From: an uncultured Eubacterium sp.
Lineage (GTDB): Bacteria > Bacillota > Clostridia > Lachnospirales > Lachnospiraceae
NCBI RefSeq assembly: GCF_934295145.1
Contig: NZ_CAKRAS010000066.1
Coordinates: 1 to 13,335, forward strand
Direction: 5' to 3'
DNA: 13,335 nucleotides
Shown here: piece after piece, positions 1 through 6,469 of the stretch
Layout of the letters: every line of letters begins with the position of its first letter
Numbering within the stretch: position 1 is the first letter of the stretch
Translations under genes and position numbers: made by a program
The notes under the pieces: generated by a model
Databases searched by the model: none
Seen by the model: the letters and a program-made list of their open reading frames with translations, nothing else
What the model was told of the DNA's origin: nothing

Positions 1-20
1 ATAGGCGGCGCAGCGCAGAT

Positions 21-85
21 AGAAAATCATTCGTGCCGGCATTGGAGTTTTCTTCCAGCTTCTTTTTAAACTACCCTAAACAAGA
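21..85 (-). repeat. Dispersed intergenic repeat, family 1, copy A
   Basis: Read on the minus strand, this block aligns by eye with plus-strand 13265-13327. An 18-base block (minus 85 to 68) differs at one position. A variable middle of 18 versus 16 bases follows, then a shared AACTCCAA (49-42), 14 bases in both copies, and a shared ATTTTCT (27-21). The first bases encode the last two codons and the TAG stop (78-76) of the upstream ABC ATPase gene, so the element abuts or slightly replaces the end of that gene. The element may continue to the left of the window: the GC-rich stretch 1-20 is unmatched in copy B, which diverges just before the right edge. I see no transposase and no clear terminator here. 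The function is unknown. Confidence 0.55.
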
Positions 86-867
86 TTTTCGTGGAAACGG
101 GAGAGGAACTGTCGTGTTCTTTCTTCTTTCGGATGTTCAAATACCTGATAAGGATCTCCCTGTTCCAGAATATAACCATCATCCATGAAAATGACCTGAT
201 CAGCCACATCCCGGGCAAAAGCCATCTCATGTGTTACAATTACCATGGTTGTTTTGGTTTCTGCCAGCTCTTTGATAACTTTCAATACTTCTCCGGTCAG
301 CTCTGGATCAAGAGCTGAAGTCGGTTCATCAAAACACAAAATATCCGGTTGCATTGCCAATGCACGGGCAATTGCAACACGTTGACACTGTCCACCGGAA
401 AGCTGATGCGGATAGTTATTGATTCGTTCGGAAAGCCCCATTTGTTTTAAAAGGCTGACTGCCTGAGCTTCAATTTCGTCATGGATTTCTTTCTTTCGTG
501 TTTTGTAGTCTGGGCGTTCTTTCGCAAGCAATTCCTTTGCAAGCATAACATTTTTCAGTGCGGTATATTGAGGAAAAAGATTAAATGACTGAAAAACAAG
601 ACCGAAATGCAGACGGTTTTTACGGATTTCGGCATCCTGCATTGTGGTTGGATTTGCTGCATCAAAAACGGTTTTGTCTTTGACACGGATAATACCCTTG
701 TCCGGGTGCTCCAAAAAGTTGAGACAGCGCAGGAGTGTGGTTTTCCCACTTCCGGAAGAACCGATAATGGAAAGTACCTGGCTTTCCTCCAGAGAAAAGC
801 TGATATCTTTCAGTACTTCGGTCTGCCCAAAGGATTTGCATATATGTTCTGCTTCTAAAATTTTCAT
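76..867 (-). CDS. Polar amino-acid ABC transporter, ATP-binding protein (GlnQ/HisP type)
   Basis: This 263-residue protein is the cytoplasmic ATPase that powers import by the permease encoded just upstream. Visible motifs are Walker A GSSGSGKT (36-43), the Q-loop region VFQSFNLFP (91-99), signature LSGGQ (156-160), Walker B ILCFDE (176-181), the D-loop SALD and the switch histidine in VTHEM (H213). Length and motif spacing fit the PAAT family. The residue after the signature is Cys where Gln is more usual (LSGGQCQR); this is a mild variant. The ATG at 867 follows a GGAG ribosome binding site (complement of 877-880) that lies against the permease stop codon, with only 15 bases between the genes. 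This indicates co-transcription and probably coupled translation. The last codons (L, V, stop) lie inside a dispersed repeat. Substrate identity cannot be read from an ATPase. Confidence 0.95.
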   Translation of the reverse strand: MKILEAEHICKSFGQTEVLKDISFSLEESQVLSIIGSSGSGKTTLLRCLNFLEHPDKGIIRVKDKTVFDAANPTTMQDAEIRKNRLHFGLVFQSFNLFPQYTALKNVMLAKELLAKERPDYKTRKKEIHDEIEAQAVSLLKQMGLSERINNYPHQLSGGQCQRVAIARALAMQPDILCFDEPTSALDPELTGEVLKVIKELAETKTTMVIVTHEMAFARDVADQVIFMDDGYILEQGDPYQVFEHPKEERTRQFLSRFHENLV

Positions 868-882
868 GATCAGTTTCTCCTT

Positions 883-1566
883 TTATCTGAAATAATCCAG
901 TTTCTTTTCTAATTTTCCAAGTATTACTGTCAGAATACCATTGAAAATGAGGTAGTAGATGGCGGTGAAGAACAGTGGCCAGATCTGTCCGGAAATACCC
1001 TGAGATCCTTTCATAAAGGCCTGTCCTGCCCAGATGATCTCCTGCAGTGCAATGATACGTGCGAGAGAAGTATCTTTTACCAGAGTCAGGATTTCGTTTG
1101 ACATTGGCGGAATGATTCTTTTCACCATCTGCAATAATTTTACCCGGAAGAAAATCTGGGATTTTGTCATGCCCAGAACCAGTCCGGCTTCTTCCTGTCC
1201 TACCGGTACACTCTGAATACCGCCGCGGTAGATTTCAGAGAAGTAGCAGGCGTAGTTCAGAATGAAAGATACGGATGCCGCGAGGAAACGGCCGGTTTCG
1301 CCACCACCCCAGATTGGGTTATGTAATACCAGTCCCGGGAAAAAGTAAATGATCAGTAATTGGATCATCAGAGGGGTGCCGCGGACAACCCAGATCAGTA
1401 GTTTGAAAAAAGCACTGATTGGTTTAATACGGGACATGGAGCCGAAGCAGATTGCAAGACCGAGCGGGCATGCGCCGATCAGGGTAATCGCAAAAAGTCG
1501 TAGTGTCTGTAAAAAGCCGATGTTTAAAGAATGAATGACGATCGGCAGCTGCTGTAAAAAATCCAT
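883..1566 (-). CDS. Polar amino-acid ABC transporter, permease (HisM/GlnP type)
   Basis: This 227-residue integral membrane protein forms the translocation channel, probably as a homodimer because only one permease gene is present. It has about five hydrophobic segments. The conserved RGTPLMIQL (62-70) is typical of His/Glu/Gln/Arg permeases. The cytoplasmic EAA loop starts near E126 (EAGLVLGMTKSQIFF), where the ATPase docks. The ATG at 1566 is preceded on the minus strand by a modest AGCAGGAAC ribosome binding site. The gene sits between the ATPase (15 bases downstream) and the binding protein (291 structured bases upstream). That order, with a large spacer after the binding protein, commonly goes with lower expression of membrane parts than of the binding protein; this is an inference here. 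Confidence 0.93.
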   Translation of the reverse strand: MDFLQQLPIVIHSLNIGFLQTLRLFAITLIGACPLGLAICFGSMSRIKPISAFFKLLIWVVRGTPLMIQLLIIYFFPGLVLHNPIWGGGETGRFLAASVSFILNYACYFSEIYRGGIQSVPVGQEEAGLVLGMTKSQIFFRVKLLQMVKRIIPPMSNEILTLVKDTSLARIIALQEIIWAGQAFMKGSQGISGQIWPLFFTAIYYLIFNGILTVILGKLEKKLDYFR

Positions 1567-1597
1567 GATAGTTCCTGCTTTCTCTAAGTATTTTTAT

Positions 1598-1662
1598 TAC
1601 AGTTCACGTATTATATGTATTCAGGTAATGCTCATGCCTGAATGAGAAACGTGTGAACTGTA
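1598..1662 (-). promoter_or_regulatory. Nested inverted repeats ahead of the permease gene, with an internal TATAAT
   Basis: An outer perfect 10-base inverted repeat pairs TACAGTTCAC (1598-1607) with GTGAACTGTA (1653-1662). An inner 7-base repeat pairs ATTCAGG (1619-1625) with CCTGAAT (1637-1643). As RNA it could form one long imperfect hairpin just upstream of the permease ribosome binding site. As DNA it could be an operator. A perfect minus-strand TATAAT lies at 1615-1610, but no good -35 element sits 16-18 bases upstream, so a separate permease promoter is only possible. The hairpin has no U-run on either strand, so it is not an ordinary terminator. Confidence 0.5.
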
Positions 1663-1680
1663 CCGTTTTATGCGCAACAA

Positions 1681-1699
1681 AGAGCGGAAACTCCGCTCT
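1681..1699 (-). terminator. Attenuator-like hairpin between binding protein and permease
   Basis: AGAGCGGA (1681-1688) and TCCGCTCT (1692-1699) form a perfect 8-bp stem with a 3-base loop. Read on the minus strand it is followed by a weak U-rich stretch (TTTGTTG). On the plus strand it is followed by TG and TTTT. It lies downstream of the binding-protein gene and upstream of the permease. A leaky terminator or processing stem that lowers permease and ATPase transcript is the simplest reading. The U-run is poor, so this is uncertain. Confidence 0.45.
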
Positions 1700-1812
1700 C
1701 TGTTTTAAATTAAAAATCACTATTAATTTTACAAATCTCAATAAACAAAAATTTCTCAACAAAACAAGTATGGAACCAAATAAAGCTACATAGTGTTTAT
1801 TTGATTACGGGT

Positions 1813-1849
1813 AAGTAGCATAAGCGGATTGCGAATATCCGCCAGGCTA
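1813..1849. repeat. Dispersed hairpin repeat, family 2, copy 1
   Basis: The core AAGTAG, six bases, CGGATTGCGAAT, one base, TCCGC matches 11764-11793 at about 25 of 30 positions. It folds as a hairpin with GCGGAT (1824-1829) against ATCCGC (1837-1842). Outside an internal loop, TAGC (1816-1819) pairs with GCTA (1846-1849). It begins eight bases after the stop codon of the binding-protein gene when read on the minus strand. It could act as a 3'-end stabilising hairpin for that abundant mRNA, but no U-run follows. The second copy keeps the hairpin with different stem bases. Confidence 0.5.
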
Positions 1850-1857
1850 TAACAGGA

Positions 1858-2703
1858 TTATTTCTGCTCAACAACTGCAGCCTGTACACCGTATTTCTCA
1901 GCAATCTGCTCCATGGAACCGTCAGCATAGCTGGATTTGAAGAAGTTGTTTAATTCTTCTGTCAGGTCAGAACCTTTTCTGAAACCAACACCATATTCTT
2001 CATCATTTAAGCCGATGGTGTATGTCAGGTTTGCATAACCGGTACCTTCGCCAACCATTGCACCTGCCATCAGGGAATCAATGATAGCAGCATCAGAAGT
2101 ACCTGCGGCAACTTCCATTAATGCGTCAGACTGAGCAGTTACAGCAGTGTAGTTTAAGCTGAGTTCCTGAGCCTGCGCTTCACCAGCACTTCCGGACTCA
2201 ACTGCAAATGTCAGATCCTTTAAGCTGTCTTTGTCCTGATACTTATCAGCTTCATCAGAAGGAACAACGACTACCTGCGCATTGTTGCAGTAAGCGTTTG
2301 TACAGGACATGGAGCTTGTCACCTCATCCGTTAATGTCATACCGTTCCATACACAGTCAATTGTTTTGCCATCTAACTCAAGGATTTTGTTATCCCAGTC
2401 GATTTCTACAAATTCAACATTAACACCCAGGCTTTCTGCAAAGGCAGATGCGAGATCAGCGTCAAATCCAATCCAGTTTCCGTTTTCATCTTGATAATCC
2501 ATTGGCTCAAAGTCTGTGATACCTACAACTAATGTACCTTTGTCTTTGACATAAGCCAGATCACTGTCTGTGTTTTCTGCTGCGGCAGAAGTATCTTTGC
2601 TGTTATCTGCAGAAGCAGATCCGTTGCTGTTTGTATTTCCGCATGCAGCCATGGAAGCTACCATACCTGCAGCAAGAACGAGTGCTAATAATTTCTTTTT
2701 CAT
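1858..2703 (-). CDS. Amino-acid ABC transporter substrate-binding lipoprotein
   Basis: This 281-residue extracellular lipoprotein captures the substrate and delivers it to the permease. It has a signal peptide with a KKK n-region, a hydrophobic core and a lipobox ending at Cys21 (SMAAC). A low-complexity Asn/Ser/Asp/Ala linker to about residue 47 follows, typical of a tether to the outer membrane face. The mature part has bacterial periplasmic-binding-protein family 3 features: LVVGITDFEPMDY, GNWIGFDADLASAFAE and an NGMTLTDE segment. The C-terminal region contains EEYGVGFRKGSDL, also usual for this family. The ATG at 2703 follows a strong GAGGAGAG ribosome binding site, and a sigma-A-type promoter lies just upstream. 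The ligand is probably a polar amino acid such as glutamine, histidine, arginine or cystine; the sequence alone does not decide. Confidence 0.93.
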   Translation of the reverse strand: MKKKLLALVLAAGMVASMAACGNTNSNGSASADNSKDTSAAAENTDSDLAYVKDKGTLVVGITDFEPMDYQDENGNWIGFDADLASAFAESLGVNVEFVEIDWDNKILELDGKTIDCVWNGMTLTDEVTSSMSCTNAYCNNAQVVVVPSDEADKYQDKDSLKDLTFAVESGSAGEAQAQELSLNYTAVTAQSDALMEVAAGTSDAAIIDSLMAGAMVGEGTGYANLTYTIGLNDEEYGVGFRKGSDLTEELNNFFKSSYADGSMEQIAEKYGVQAAVVEQK

Positions 2704-2748
2704 CTTTTTTCTCTCTCCTCTGGTAATTCTTTGTTTGAATATGCTACC

Positions 2749-2777
2749 ATGTTATCAATCTACCATACTAAAGTCAA
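2749..2777 (-). promoter_or_regulatory. Promoter for the ABC transporter operon
   Basis: Read on the minus strand there is a TTGACT -35 (2777-2772), a 17-base spacer and a TAACAT -10 (2754-2749). Transcription would start near 2742 and leave a leader of about 40 bases before the ATG at 2703. That is too short for a riboswitch, and none is seen. The flanking DNA is A/T-rich. Confidence 0.5.
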
Positions 2778-2870
2778 GAAAAAAATATGCTTTTCCATAA
2801 GTTTTTTTGGATTAAGAAATAGCAATAAAGTGCAAGAAGAAAAAAATACATAGGTGTAAAGAAAAAATAC

Positions 2871-2897
2871 TTGACAGGACAAAACAAGTGTGATAAT
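2871..2897 (+). promoter_or_regulatory. Promoter for the ylxM-ffh operon
   Basis: A consensus TTGACA (2871-2876) is followed after 15 bases by GATAAT (2892-2897), which carries an extended -10 TG (2889-2890). The spacer is short, but the extended -10 can compensate. The predicted start near 2903-2904 leaves a leader of only about 12 bases before the ylxM ATG at 2916. This promoter overlaps the start of the longest open reading frame and so argues against a TTG start at 2871. Confidence 0.6.
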
Positions 2898-2915
2898 CTA
2901 GCAAAGGTGATTGAC

Positions 2916-3260
2916 ATGGAGAAAATTGGACGTCAGGTCTTTTTGTATGATTTTTATGGAGAATTGCTCACGGAGCATCAGAAACATGTATATGAAGATG
3001 TTGTACTGAACGATATGTCTTTAAGCGAAATTGCTGAGGAGCTTGGAATCAGCCGTCAGGGTGTACATGATCTGGTAAAAAGATGTGATAAGATCCTTGC
3101 TGGTTATGAAGAAAAGCTTCATCTGGTAGAGCGGTTCTGGAAGACAAAAGAAGATGTTTCCAAGATTCGTGATCTTTCGCTTCATTATAAAGAGGACTGT
3201 ATTGCACAGACAATGGAGGAGATCAATCAGATCTCCGGACGGATTTTGGAGGAATTATAA
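2916..3260 (+). CDS. ylxM: YlxM family helix-turn-helix protein, SRP-associated
   Basis: This 114-residue small cytoplasmic protein is the usual partner gene of ffh in Gram-positive bacteria and is linked to signal recognition particle function. It has a sigma-70 region-4-like helix-turn-helix around residues 34-57 (MSLSEIAEELGISRQGVHDLVKR), here cited by position, and a helical C-terminus. The ATG at 2916 was chosen because AAAGGTGA (2903-2910) is correctly spaced and the resulting length matches the family. A TTG start at 2871 would fall on the promoter -35 box. The ffh ribosome binding site lies inside the end of this gene and only two bases separate the genes, so translation is probably coupled. 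Confidence 0.9.
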   Translation: MEKIGRQVFLYDFYGELLTEHQKHVYEDVVLNDMSLSEIAEELGISRQGVHDLVKRCDKILAGYEEKLHLVERFWKTKEDVSKIRDLSLHYKEDCIAQTMEEINQISGRILEEL

Positions 3261-3262
3261 GT

Positions 3263-4618
3263 ATGGCATTTGACAGCTTATCCGAAAAACTGCAAAACGT
3301 ATTTAAGAACCTGCGAAGCAAAGGCCGCCTGACAGAAGCAGATGTAAAGGCTGCACTGAAGGAAGTTAAGATGGCTTTGCTGGAGGCGGATGTAAACTTT
3401 AAAGTAGTAAAGCAGTTTGTGAAATCTGTACAGGAACGTGCAATCGGTGCAGATGTAATGAATGGTCTGAATCCGGGACAGATGGTAATCAAGATCGTTA
3501 ACGAGGAAATGGTTAACCTGATGGGTTCAGAGACAACGGAGATCAAACTTCGTCCGGGACAGGCGACAACGATCATTATGATGGTTGGTCTTCAGGGTGC
3601 CGGTAAAACAACGACGACTGCAAAGCTTGCAGGAAAGTTCAAACTCAAAGGAAAGAAACCACTTCTGGTTGCCTGTGATGTATATCGTCCAGCTGCAATA
3701 CAGCAGTTACAGGTCAACGGTGAAAAACAGGGCGTGGAAGTATTTACCATGGGTGACGGGCACAAGCCGGTCAACATTGCAAAAGCAGCGGTAGAGCATG
3801 CGGCAAAGAACGGCAACAACATTATCATCCTTGATACAGCTGGTCGGCTTCATGTGGATGAAGATATGATGGACGAGCTGATTGAAATCAAAGAAAATGT
3901 GGATGTTGCACAGACCATTTTGGTAGTAGATGCCATGACCGGTCAGGATGCAGTCAATGTGGCAAGCACCTTTGATGAAAAAATCGGAATCGATGGTGTG
4001 ATCCTGACAAAATTGGATGGTGATACTCGAGGCGGTGCAGCACTTTCTATTCGAGCCGTAACTGGAAAACCGATTCTGTATGCAGGTATGGGAGAGAAAC
4101 TTTCAGATCTGGAGCAGTTTTACCCGGATCGAATGGCTTCCAGAATTCTTGGCATGGGAGATGTGCTCACTCTGATTGAGAAAGCACAGGCGGAGATCGA
4201 CGATGAGAAAGCTGCTGATATGGAAAAACGTTTCCGAAAAGCAGAGTTCACATTTAACGATTATTTGGACTCCATGAGCCAGATGAAGAAGATGGGCGGT
4301 TTCGCAAATGTTCTGAGCATGATGCCGGGCATGGGCGGAGCACAGTTAAAACAGATTGAAGATGCGATGGATGAGAAGAAGATGGCTCGAATCGAAGCGA
4401 TTATCTATTCTATGACTCCGGCGGAGCGTGGGGATCCAAATCTGATCAATCCAAGCAGAAAACGTCGTATTGCGCTTGGTGCCGGTGTGGATATCAGTGA
4501 AGTCAACCGACTGGTAAAACAGTTTGAACAGGCACGCAAGATGATGAAACAGATGCCTAACATGATGGGCAAAGGTAAACGTGGCGGTAAATTTGGAAAT
4601 TTCAAGTTTCCTTTTTAA
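3263..4618 (+). CDS. ffh: Signal recognition particle GTPase Ffh (SRP54)
   Basis: This 451-residue GTPase binds 4.5S/SRP RNA and signal sequences of nascent membrane proteins and docks with FtsY. The N domain covers roughly residues 1-90. The G domain carries the P-loop GLQGAGKT (109-116), DVYRPAA (139-145), DTAGRL (191-196) and TKLDGDTRGG (249-258). The methionine-rich M domain runs from about 325. It includes MKKMGGFANVLSMMPGMGG (341-359), the RNA-binding region SRKRRIALGAG (398-408) and a basic Met/Lys/Gly tail. Length and motifs are those of a full-length bacterial Ffh. The ATG at 3263 follows GGAGGAATT within the end of ylxM. No terminator follows before rpsP, so both are probably on one transcript. 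Confidence 0.98.
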   Translation: MAFDSLSEKLQNVFKNLRSKGRLTEADVKAALKEVKMALLEADVNFKVVKQFVKSVQERAIGADVMNGLNPGQMVIKIVNEEMVNLMGSETTEIKLRPGQATTIIMMVGLQGAGKTTTTAKLAGKFKLKGKKPLLVACDVYRPAAIQQLQVNGEKQGVEVFTMGDGHKPVNIAKAAVEHAAKNGNNIIILDTAGRLHVDEDMMDELIEIKENVDVAQTILVVDAMTGQDAVNVASTFDEKIGIDGVILTKLDGDTRGGAALSIRAVTGKPILYAGMGEKLSDLEQFYPDRMASRILGMGDVLTLIEKAQAEIDDEKAADMEKRFRKAEFTFNDYLDSMSQMKKMGGFANVLSMMPGMGGAQLKQIEDAMDEKKMARIEAIIYSMTPAERGDPNLINPSRKRRIALGAGVDISEVNRLVKQFEQARKMMKQMPNMMGKGKRGGKFGNFKFPF

Positions 4619-4625
4619 CCATATA

Positions 4626-4637
4626 GCGCATATGCGC
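4626..4637. other. 12-base perfect palindrome between ffh and rpsP
   Basis: GCGCATATGCGC is a perfect palindrome 7 bases after the ffh stop codon and about 16 bases before the rpsP ribosome binding site. As RNA it is a short GC-rich hairpin without a U-run, so it is not a terminator. It could be an mRNA processing or stabilising stem, or chance. Confidence 0.3.
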
Positions 4638-4669
4638 AGTGAAGTAGAAATTTGAGGAGGTGAAACAAC

Positions 4670-4915
4670 ATGGCAGTTAAAATCAGATTAAGAAGAATGG
4701 GACAGAAAAAAGCTCCTTTCTATAGAATCGTAGTAGCAGATTCCAGAAGCCCGAGAGATGGTAGATTCATCGAGGAGATCGGATATTATGATCCGACTAG
4801 AGAGCCGTCTGAGATCCGCGTAGACGAGGAAGCAGCTAAAAAATGGTTAGCAAACGGAGCACAGCCTACACAGACAGTTGAGAAAATTTTAAAAACAGCT
4901 GGTATCGAGAAATAA
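4670..4915 (+). CDS. rpsP: 30S ribosomal protein bS16
   Basis: This 81-residue ribosomal protein helps assemble the 5' domain of the 30S subunit. It opens with the family hallmark MAVKIRLRRMGQKKAPFYRI and continues with VVADSRSPRDGRFIEEIGYYDP, both diagnostic of bS16; the full length is typical of the family. The strong GAGGAGGTGA ribosome binding site (4653-4662) is well spaced from the ATG. The gene sits in the conserved ffh-rpsP-khpA order; 21 bases separate its stop from the khpA ATG. Confidence 0.98.
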   Translation: MAVKIRLRRMGQKKAPFYRIVVADSRSPRDGRFIEEIGYYDPTREPSEIRVDEEAAKKWLANGAQPTQTVEKILKTAGIEK

Positions 4916-4936
4916 TAGATTAGTGAGGGAAACGTG

Positions 4937-5167
4937 ATGAAAGAATTAGTAGAAGTAATTGCAAAATCACTAGTCGACAATCCTGAGGAAGTTACTGTAA
5001 CTGAGACAGAGAAAGATCGGGCAACCGTTCTGGAACTGCATGTTGCACAGGCCGACATGGGAAAAGTGATCGGTAAGCAGGGCAGAATTGCAAAAGCAAT
5101 CCGTTCTGTTGTGAAAGCTGCCGCATCTCGCGAGGACAAAAAAGTTATCGTAGAGATCGTACAGTAA
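4937..5167 (+). CDS. khpA: KH-domain RNA-binding protein KhpA (YlqC)
   Basis: This 76-residue single type-II KH domain protein belongs to the KhpA/YlqC family, which partners with KhpB/Jag and affects cell division and sRNA-related regulation in Firmicutes. The nucleic-acid-binding GXXG loop is GKQG (46-49), inside GKVIGKQGRIAKAIRSVVK. I chose the ATG at 4937 over the in-frame GTG at 4934 because AGGGA (4926-4930) is then six bases away instead of three. The gene lies between rpsP and rimM as in Bacillus, but no ylqD gene follows. A terminator-like hairpin starts 10 bases after its stop codon, which suggests that part of the transcription ends here. Confidence 0.95.
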   Translation: MKELVEVIAKSLVDNPEEVTVTETEKDRATVLELHVAQADMGKVIGKQGRIAKAIRSVVKAAASREDKKVIVEIVQ

Positions 5168-5176
5168 AAAGGCGAC

Positions 5177-5209
5177 AAGGGACATGGTGTTAAGCTATGT
5201 CCCTTTTTT
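5177..5209 (+). terminator. Intra-operon intrinsic terminator / attenuator between khpA and rimM
   Basis: AAGGGACAT (5177-5185) pairs perfectly with ATGTCCCTT (5197-5205), extended by G-U and G-C pairs toward a 7-base loop. T5204-5209 gives a six-T run. This is a textbook intrinsic terminator in the middle of an operon. Its 3' arm CCCTTT (5201-5206) is also complementary to AAAGGG (5211-5216), the rimM ribosome binding site, so the two pairings exclude each other. Confidence 0.75.
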
Positions 5210-5221
5210 GAAAGGGAGAAC

Positions 5222-5731
5222 ATGGAAGAATTTTTACAGGTAGGTGTGATTTCAAGCACACATGGAATCGCCGGGGAGGTCAAAGTATTTCCTACCACGG
5301 ATGATGTAAAACGTTTTAAAAAACTGAAAGAGGTCATTTTGGACACCGGAAAAGAACGAATGACACTTCATATCTGCCAGGTGAAATTTTTTAAACAGAT
5401 GGTAATTCTGAAATTCAAGGAGTTTCAGAATATCAATGAAGTGGAGCGTTTTCGCGGAAAAAGTCTGTATGTGACACGGGAAAATGCGGTGAAACTGCAG
5501 AAAGATGAATACTTTATCGCAGATATGATCGGTATGCGTGTGGTTTCCACAGAGGGGGAGGAACTTGGTAAACTGACAGATGTGCTTCAGACCGGAGCAA
5601 ACGATGTTTATGTGGTAGAACAGGAAGGCACACCGCAGTTATTACTTCCGGCTATCAAAGACTGCATCCGTGACATTGATATGGAACAGATGGTGATGAC
5701 CGTTTATCTGATGCCTGGACTGAGGAATTAA
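5222..5731 (+). CDS. rimM: 16S rRNA processing / 30S maturation factor RimM
   Basis: This 169-residue protein binds uS19 and assists maturation of the 30S head domain. The N-terminal RimM domain carries VGVISSTHGIAGEVKVFP (7-24). The C-terminal PRC-barrel begins near KDEYFIADMIGM (about residue 98) and includes LLPAIKDCIRDID. Length matches the family. The ATG at 5222 is preceded by AAAGGGAG (5211-5218), which can also base-pair with the arm of the preceding terminator. The trmD start follows three bases after the stop, and the trmD ribosome binding site lies in the rimM tail, so translation is probably coupled. Confidence 0.96.
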   Translation: MEEFLQVGVISSTHGIAGEVKVFPTTDDVKRFKKLKEVILDTGKERMTLHICQVKFFKQMVILKFKEFQNINEVERFRGKSLYVTRENAVKLQKDEYFIADMIGMRVVSTEGEELGKLTDVLQTGANDVYVVEQEGTPQLLLPAIKDCIRDIDMEQMVMTVYLMPGLRN

Positions 5732-5734
5732 TCG

Positions 5735-6469
5735 ATGAGATTTCATATTTTGACATTATTTCCTGACATGGTGATGCAGGGATTAAATACGAGTATTATC
5801 GGAAATGCTATTGAGCAGAATCTGATTGAAATAAATACGATCAACATTCGTGATTTCACAAAAGACCGTCATAAAAAAGTGGATGATTATCCGTACGGTG
5901 GCGGTGCCGGTATGGTAATGCAGGCTCAGCCGATTTACGATGCCTGGAAAAGCATTGTGGATCAGGTAGGCTATCAGCCGCGTTGCATCTATCTGACTCC
6001 GCAGGGACGGGTGTTCGAGCAGGGCATGGCAAAAGAATATGCCAGAGAAGAGGACCTGATCTTTTTGTGCGGACATTATGAAGGCGTGGATGAGCGCGTG
6101 CTGGAAGAAATCGTGACGGATTATGTGTCTATCGGTGATTATGTGCTGACCGGAGGAGAACTTCCTGCCATGGTTATGGTAGATGCTATTTCCCGTATGG
6201 TTCCGGGTGTACTGACCAATGAAGAATCCGGCTCTACGGAGTCATTAGAGGGCGGTCTGTTGGAATATCCGCAGTATAGCCGCCCGGCAAGATGGAATGG
6301 GAAAGAAGTGCCGAAAGTACTGCTTTCCGGTGATCATAAAAAAGTAGAAGCATGGAGACATGAGCAGTCGGTGCTGCGTACACTGCGCAACCGCCCGGAA
6401 CTTTTAGAAGATGCAGAACTTTCCAGAATGGATGTAAAGCAGATTTTAAAAGAACTGAGAGAAAAATAG
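5735..6469 (+). CDS. trmD: tRNA (guanine-37-N1)-methyltransferase TrmD
   Basis: This 244-residue SPOUT-class enzyme makes m1G37 in tRNAs that read CNN and some other codons, using S-adenosylmethionine, and so prevents +1 frameshifting. Visible motifs are YGGGAGMVMQ (54-63), LCGHYEGVDERV (111-122) and the knot segment SIGDYVLTGGELPA (132-145). A C-terminal helical part with LLSGDH and WRHEQS follows. The segment TESLEGGLLEYPQYSRP puts Glu169 where, by eye, the enterobacterial protein has its catalytic Asp (DSF). I believe this substitution is usual in clostridial TrmD but cannot check it. A weak GAAAAC/GTTTTC stem follows the stop codon. The gene is the last before a terminator and new promoters. 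Confidence 0.97.
   Translation: MRFHILTLFPDMVMQGLNTSIIGNAIEQNLIEINTINIRDFTKDRHKKVDDYPYGGGAGMVMQAQPIYDAWKSIVDQVGYQPRCIYLTPQGRVFEQGMAKEYAREEDLIFLCGHYEGVDERVLEEIVTDYVSIGDYVLTGGELPAMVMVDAISRMVPGVLTNEESGSTESLEGGLLEYPQYSRPARWNGKEVPKVLLSGDHKKVEAWRHEQSVLRTLRNRPELLEDAELSRMDVKQILKELREK

Noticed and set aside
2704..2870. Possible riboswitch or T-box ahead of the amino-acid importer
   Set aside because: The predicted leader is only about 40 bases and shows no T-box TGGN motif, specifier loop or terminator stem.
4786..5346. Long minus-strand open reading frame (186 codons) opposite rpsP, khpA and rimM
   Set aside because: It is antisense to three clearly conserved genes, has low-complexity Ser/Thr/Phe-rich translation and no ribosome binding site. 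It is a shadow of plus-strand codon use.
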